Below, piece after piece: positions 59,134 through 64,000 of a stretch of 64,000 bases of DNA; positions within the stretch are counted from its first letter, which is position 1, and every line of letters begins with the position of its first letter. Made by a program: the position numbers and the translations under genes. The notes beneath the pieces were generated by a model. That model ran no database searches, was not told the DNA's origin, and worked only from the letters and a program-made list of their open reading frames with translations. This DNA comes from Isoetes taiwanensis (Eukaryota; Streptophyta; Lycopodiopsida; Isoetales; Isoetaceae). The DNA is taken from positions 2,690,241-2,754,240 of the forward strand of contig JAJEKV010000083.1 in NCBI GenBank assembly GCA_021234155.1, written 5' to 3'.

Positions 59134-59159
59134 AAAAAAAAAAAAAAAAAAAAAAAAAA
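59134..59159 (+). repeat. 26-base poly-A tract
   Basis: Perfect run of A downstream of a possible polyadenylation signal. This would fit the tail of a reverse-transcribed copy, but the upstream locus still seems to keep introns, so a chance homopolymer is equally likely. Confidence 0.9.
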
Positions 59160-59217
59160 GGCCAAGGAATCCTACACTTTTCATGTACCATCTTTATCTT
59201 ATATTAATTTAAGAATG

Positions 59218-59550
59218 TTTTTGCTATATTGTTTATATAGTTCAATGCAGACTTGTCTATAAGTTTTTGCTATATTGTTTACATCTAGTTCAATGCTGAC
59301 TGCAAGGGGTGCTTAAAACTTCTCAAGTGCTTAAAAAAAAATTGCTTGCAAGTGCTAGTGCGGTAATGCAGTCTTAATGTCGTGATCGCTTCTTGTTATG
59401 CGGTGGCGGTTACTAAGTATGTAGTTGCTTAACGCTAGAAAGCCATTGCAGAAGTGTTAATGTCATCAAGTGCTTACTGTCATGCAGTTAAGGTCGCGAT
59501 GCTTCTTGTTATGCTATATATTTGTTTAAAGCTAGGCATTCATTGCATAA
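59218..59550. repeat. Two short local duplications
   Basis: TTTTTGCTATATTGTTTA plus AGTTCAATGC occurs at about 59,218-59,248 and 59,266-59,298. CTTCTTGTTATGC and nearby words recur at about 59,391 and 59,498. No gene is supported between 59,160 and 60,160. Confidence 0.65.
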
Positions 59551-60174
59551 GTGCTCGTGTTAACCGATTGCTTACTCACAAGTACTTCTTTGAAACTAAT
59601 TAAAGTGCTTAGTGTTTGAGCTAGAGCACTGTTACATTCAAGCAGAATTTGAATGGACTGTACAAGAATTCAATGTTTTGTCACCTGCATGGATAATAGA
59701 AGTAAGAACATCAAATGAATTCATTCTTTACATAATGGAAAAAACAAAATGTGAGACAAAACAACGAACAAGGTAGATAAGTATATGCATTGCTATTCTT
59801 TCTTCACTTTGGTTTACAGTTCGAGAACAGTTCCGATGTAAGTTGGCTGAGTTTATAAGTATCATGGTATGATGTCTTATTAATGAAGCAAAAACTTTAC
59901 CATTTACGTTTTCAGATGGAAGTAGAATCAAAAACTTTTTTACATTCAAAATATTTTCAAAGCCTGTTTGGCTGTACATCATAACAATCTTTTTGAAAAT
60001 TAAATGCCCGGAGGCTTCAACTATTCACAATAAAAAAGCCCGGAGGCTTGCAATCATATGGTAACAAAAAAAACCCGTAGGCATGTACATTCATGCAGTA
60101 ACGGAGAGGCAAAGTGGAGGCAAGAACAATTAAAAAAAAAAAAGCTGGAGGCAAGCTAGAGGCCCTAATAAATT

Positions 60175-60582
60175 TCATTCATTTGCATCACCATCTGCAA
60201 CACAAAAAATGAACTCCTCGCATTCGGCGGATTCGTCTTCAATTTCTTCATCTGCTTCGTCTTCTTCATCGCCTTCTTCTTCTTCACTAGACCACTCGTT
60301 CTGTGAGGAATCCCCTTCTCACCCTTCAAGAACGGCCGTGACATACTCCTGCTCAGAAAGTTCTTCCGATTCCTCATTTTCTGATTCCTCATAAGAAGAA
60401 TCAGAAAATGAGGAATCGGAAGAATCAGAAAATGAGGAATCGGAATAAGAGGTATTAGAAGAATCGGAAGTAGAGGCAAGTAGAGTGGGCAGTGGAGGGA
60501 AGAGTGGAGGGAACACCTCTTCGAGGCCAAGTAAGCGCCTCTTGGAGGTCACCTCCGGCTCCTCACTAGCTGCACGCTTCAT
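60175..60582 (-). pseudogene. Small acidic Ser/Asp/Glu-rich ORF with one in-frame stop
   Basis: The minus strand reads MKRAASEEPEVTSKRRLLGL from ATG at 60,582 (KRRLL is a possible nuclear signal), then a Pro/Leu stretch, Ser-Asp-Phe repeats (SDSSFSDSS), then EESENEESEE. It meets TGA at 60,319-60,321 after 87 codons. The same frame then continues for 47 codons through SSEEEEGDEEDEADEEIEDE to FIFCVADGDANE-stop at 60,175. Only this frame keeps a consistent acidic composition, which argues that it is the real one and that the TGA is a recent mutation, an error or a natural end. Acidic Ser-rich low-complexity proteins are often nuclear or chaperone-associated; no family is recognised. Confidence 0.45.
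60364..60445. repeat. Perfect 24-bp inverted repeat plus a direct copy
   Basis: The arm 60,364-60,387 is the exact reverse complement of 60,398-60,421, separated by ten bases. The same 24-base word is repeated directly at 60,422-60,445. All three lie in the acidic ORF. Confidence 0.95.
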
Positions 60583-60584
60583 GG

Positions 60585-60668
60585 CGAAGGAATTGGGAAG
60601 GATTGACCGAAGGATTGGGCGAAGTATTGGCGAAGGAATTGGGCGGAGAATGGGCGGAAGTGTGAGCT
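60585..60668. repeat. GAAGGAATTGGGCG-type minisatellite
   Basis: Five to six degenerate copies of GAAGGATTGGGCGAAGTATT-like words lie directly upstream of the acidic ORF start. A 30-base duplication (CTTAAATCCTATG-TTAGG) follows at about 60,680-60,728. Confidence 0.75.
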
Positions 60669-60729
60669 TGTAAGAAGAGCTTAAATCCTATGATTAGGTG
60701 CCTAGTGCTTAAATCCTATGCTTAGGCGC

Positions 60730-61489
60730 GTCAGTGTACGAAAAACCTCACACGCGCCAGAACAATTAATTCGTAACCAGGCTTAAATATTTCATATGAC
60801 CATTGGAATTGACACATGTCACATCGAGGAAATGCCTTGACACTATATTTTTGCCAAGAATGTTGGGATAGTGATGGTACCAAAATAAATAATTGAATGT
60901 TATTTCAATGTCACAAATGTACATTCTTAAACAACAATTCAATCTTTATTTCGAAGTACGTGTCCATGCACACCACCCTTGTGCATCCTCACTATTATTA
61001 ATATATATACAAATGTGTGCTTACGTGCTTAGGTGCTGGAACAACAAATCACTTGCAAAGAATTACATCAATTTGGTTAAGTGTCAAAGAATTACAATGT
61101 TATTGGGAGACTGGCCATAATTTTTTCATGGGTCTCCTGTGAAATTTTGTACATGTCTGTGCCTTATATTTTGTCCATATCAATTTTAGGATATCTTACC
61201 ACGTGGTGCGGGGAGGCTTAGGGGTTGTTTAGTGAGCAACATGTACTTGAAATTACCCAAGAATTGATAATACAAGTCCACTTAAGATAACCTCATGCAC
61301 TTCAAATTTTTGCCCCCATCCATATTTGTATGAATCTTCAAGTGTGCATTTGGGTTACAGGTGCACTTGAGGATGTAGAAGTCCACACCCCCTCGAATTG
61401 TCTACCTCAAAGATTCACCGCAAAATTGTCACCTACCTCTACCAAATTATCGATCCATTCATTGGCTTGTCCAAGAGTCTCCTTTTTCT
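60730..61489. other. Intergenic stretch
   Basis: No gene supported. The frame on the plus strand at 61,398 overlaps the next feature antisense and has no motif. Confidence 0.4.
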
Positions 61490-63783
61490 TCTCAACTCCC
61501 CGGTTTTAAGTCGGTTACCTCCCACTTTCCAAATCTACATTGATGATGAGGGGAGTCCCAATTCTGATCCATGCAAAACAAGCGAGAAACATGCGGGCAT
61601 CTATGAGCAAGCCCTGTTTGGTCTACTCTTTGGCGATGTGTCCGATACTGATGAATCTTCTTTGTGCCTTTAAGTGTTTCAATTTCATATTCTTGCATGT
61701 TTGCCACAACAACGGGTTCAATTTCCCAAAATATCTTTTGATCTCATCTCGTTTCATCAACGGGTAGATTGCTGAAATATGTACACGTAAATTTTACAAT
61801 ATCTTTAGCATGCCTCGGTTGCACACCATTGAGTTTGAGTTGTTCCTTACTTAGCGGTCTTTTTGATAACAAAGACTGCACCATCATGTTCACCTTTACC
61901 ATGGCGGTGACAAAGTAGTTCCACATTATTTCCTTGTCATTCATTGTGAAGTACCGCCTAAAAAAAAAGGTTTTTGTTGACTTGAATTGTGATGAGCAGA
62001 CCATCACTCCAAACCCAATGCTTCTCATACTCTATTTCCTCGTTCCTTAAGCCATGCAAAGATGCTTTTGTAGGCGTGTTCCACAAATAATGAGTCATGC
62101 ACTTTATCATGGAAATAAAAGTGAGTCTCTTTTATGATCTTCCTACCATTGTTGAGTCTATTCCTAATCTTCTATTCTTTTTGTCTTCTTTGGGCCGGTC
62201 TTCTTAAATGCTTGCGAGAACAGAATATCAAACATTTTTTGTCATGTCTATATGTTATGTGAACAAGTATAGAAACTTGGTGCGTATGCCGGTGCATTGA
62301 CCGGGGCTCATTCTCGGATCTTGATGCTGTAATTTTCTCAAAAGTCAATAAATGATACAATTGTATCTTTCGAAATGATGACATACAATTGTTTTAAACC
62401 GATTGGCACGCCAATGTGCTATGTAATTGTGTGGAACAAAATCTGATATTACCTTCTTCACATCCTCTTGAAACTCTTTGGGCGTCTCTCCTACGTACTA
62501 ATCTTAAGACGGGGTTTGTACCTCAAAGCCTTTCTTAGATCCCCTCAATTCTCTCGTCTGGTCCACGTGTTGCTTTTCAAATGTCTTCCAAGTAACTAGT
62601 AATGAACCCGTGCCATCCATTTCGTGGACATTTTCTAATTCTATCCAACCCACATTTTTTACACGCCAACATCAAGCGGTTATGATCAAACCACTCCTCA
62701 TCATCACCTTTGCCGCGGACCACTTGTCTCCGTAAATCACCGGTGCACTTGATTGTATGCTCCTTGGTGCACATTCTCGGGCCGGGCCACAAATATCATA
62801 GTGGCAGTTGCAATTGTCATGAACTCCATCCAATCTCAGGCTGTTCAATCCCTGCATGATGTATTCAAATTTCAAGTGGTAGATGCAACAGCATATATGC
62901 CTTTCACGCATCCTCCTTACAAAACTCAGTTTCAACCTCTCAAAAAGTGCGCAATGCAATTTTTGATATGAGGATTCTCCTCTCTAAACATGAGGTAGAA
63001 TTGCAAGCTAGGGGAAATCGTGTGGAATGCCAAATAAATGCTACATATAATGAACCCTACAATATAGGATGAATACTTACTTGGCTGACTTCAAGAAGGT
63101 GAATTGGATGTTCCATCTTTATTCCTGTCTCTGATACATACCTCCTCACGTCTTTCTTGTATGGAGAAACTCTTGTATTCTCTTTGAGAACAGCTTCTCT
63201 ATTGTAAGCTAACATGCTATCCATCCGCTTCCTCCTCCTGAACATTGACAAGGTCCTTCCCCTTTGTTAGCTTGCACCCTTCTTTGAAAAGCATTTGAAA
63301 TTGTTTTTAGGGGATCTTTGAGCAATCTGGCCACTTCTATTTGATTCGATGGCTTGACACCATTTGTACCTGCTGCTGCCATTATCAGGGTGGACTTCCT
63401 TGCACGAAGCATGTCATGATTCCTCTCATACTTATGTTCTTGCATTGTTTCCTTCAAATTCTTCACCATTTGCTCGGCCATAGTAACACCTTAGATTTCT
63501 TTATAGAAGCAATTGGTAAATCCCTTGCCCTCCAAAGAATTGTCAAGGATACGGCCTTTGTCATTGTCATCAACATTTGTACTAATTTGGTTGAATACTT
63601 CAAAAATTTCTCCTGAAATTTCTCTTACAGTCTCAATTTCTTATTCTTCTTTGAAGGCGAATCTTTAGAAGGGGAATTCTTCTTCATTGCTACCTTCTTT
63701 GCATACGATCTCTGCCTCTGATCTCTCTTCCTTGCTGCATCAATAGCTTTGTAAAGTGAACAGGGAGAGAAATTGGGTTTCAT
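61490..63783 (-). pseudogene. Frameshifted multi-segment ORF cluster, family unknown (possibly transposon-derived)
   Basis: Minus-strand pieces in N- to C-terminal order: MKPNFSPCSLYKAIDAARKR (ATG at about 63,783, Lys/Ser-rich); EIFEVFNQISTNVDDNDKGR; MVKNLKETMQEHKYERN with RKSTLIMAAAGTNGVKPSNQ and LLKDPLKTISNAFQRR (63,481-63,290), which looks like a helix-turn-helix segment; LRLDGVHDNCNCHYDICGPA (about 62,820), a Cys-rich piece; EEWFDHNRLMLACKKCGLDR (about 62,680), a second CxxC piece; LLSKRPLSKEQLKLNGVQPR with KDIVKFTCTYFSNLPVDETR (61,900-61,744); and a coiled tail KKKETLGQANEWIDNLVEVG near 61,460. The Cys pairs and the HTH-like block would suit a DNA-binding or transposase protein, but I see no DDE, tyrosine-recombinase or kinase signature. 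At least five frame changes are needed to join the pieces. Confidence 0.4.
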
Positions 63784-64000
63784 CTATCCCGGATTTCTGT
63801 GTATTGCAAAATTAGTGAGGGCAAATTGTTGAATTTTGGTTCAGGAAATTCTTGGAAACAATTAGTTCCTCCATTTTGCTTGAATTCAAGATGGGTAAGC
63901 TCGCCATCCACGAATATGGCGGGCTACAGGCATTCATGTTTCCGGCACCATTCAAGCTCATGATTCTCTCAGCCTGTCATTTGACAGGCGTGCACCCTAC
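63784..64000. other. Window end, nothing recognised
   Basis: Presumably upstream sequence of the preceding minus-strand cluster. No promoter motif can be asserted. Confidence 0.4.

Noticed and set aside
59134-59159. Processed retrogene ending in poly-A
   Set aside because: The upstream segment seems to keep an intron-like stretch at 57,680-57,850, and no convincing target-site duplication flanks it; the GGCCAAGG near 57,660 is too short to count.

Overview
This is nuclear DNA from a eukaryote, almost certainly a land plant. Genes are split by short GT-AG introns, most of the window is transposon debris, simple repeats and tandem arrays, and one clear protein gene is a ciliary dynein-assembly factor of the LRRC6/DNAAF11 (tilB) type at about 39.9-42.9 kb. 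That family is retained only in lineages that build motile cilia, so the source should be a plant with swimming sperm: a fern, lycophyte or bryophyte, or less likely a cycad or Ginkgo. The large, repeat-rich, intron-containing context fits a fern best. This is inference; no species can be named from the sequence.

Layout: 0.2-2.0 kb holds one and a partial copy, head to head, of a dispersed element whose other full copy lies in opposite orientation at 34.5-35.8 kb. 2.1-3.8 kb starts with a CACTA-type terminus followed by CpG-rich subterminal repeats. 4.19-8.2 kb is a tandem array of about 3.6 units of about 1.1 kb, and 8.2-8.8 kb is a second block of CACTA-like subterminal repeats. 9.3-10.1 kb is a broken gag-like ORF, possibly DIRS-type. 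10.95-12.4 kb is a dead LINE. 13.9-14.2 kb holds long TTG and CGT microsatellites. 14.35-21.37 kb is an array of about 15-16 units of about 450 bp; each regular unit carries Pol III A-box-like and B-box sequences, so the unit may be tRNA/SINE-derived. 24.8-26.4 kb is a dead MULE-type transposase. 26.4-39.9 kb is mostly AT-rich, with local duplications, a LINE 3' end with a (TTATC)n tail and dispersed repeats.

The gene-bearing part is 39.9-60.6 kb: the DNAAF11-like gene (+), a second dead LINE (44.0-46.15 kb, +), a Ty3/gypsy-like fragment with an RNase H domain upstream of the reverse transcriptase (48.8-50.1 kb, -), a kinase gene disrupted mainly at a homopolymer and a microsatellite (50.1-51.7 kb, -), a foldback MITE (53.9-54.7 kb), a broken locus with RING-H2 and NIF/FCP-type HAD phosphatase segments (56.0-58.5 kb, +), and a small acidic Ser/Asp/Glu-rich ORF whose repeats come from an inverted DNA duplication (60.2-60.6 kb, -). 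The last 2.5 kb holds a heavily frameshifted ORF cluster on the minus strand that I do not recognise.

There is no operon logic here. The only gene I consider likely functional is the DNAAF11 homologue. Many other ORFs are interrupted by one- or two-base indels at homopolymers, and the tandem arrays vary mainly at CG-containing positions, so part of the apparent decay could be uncorrected long-read error.
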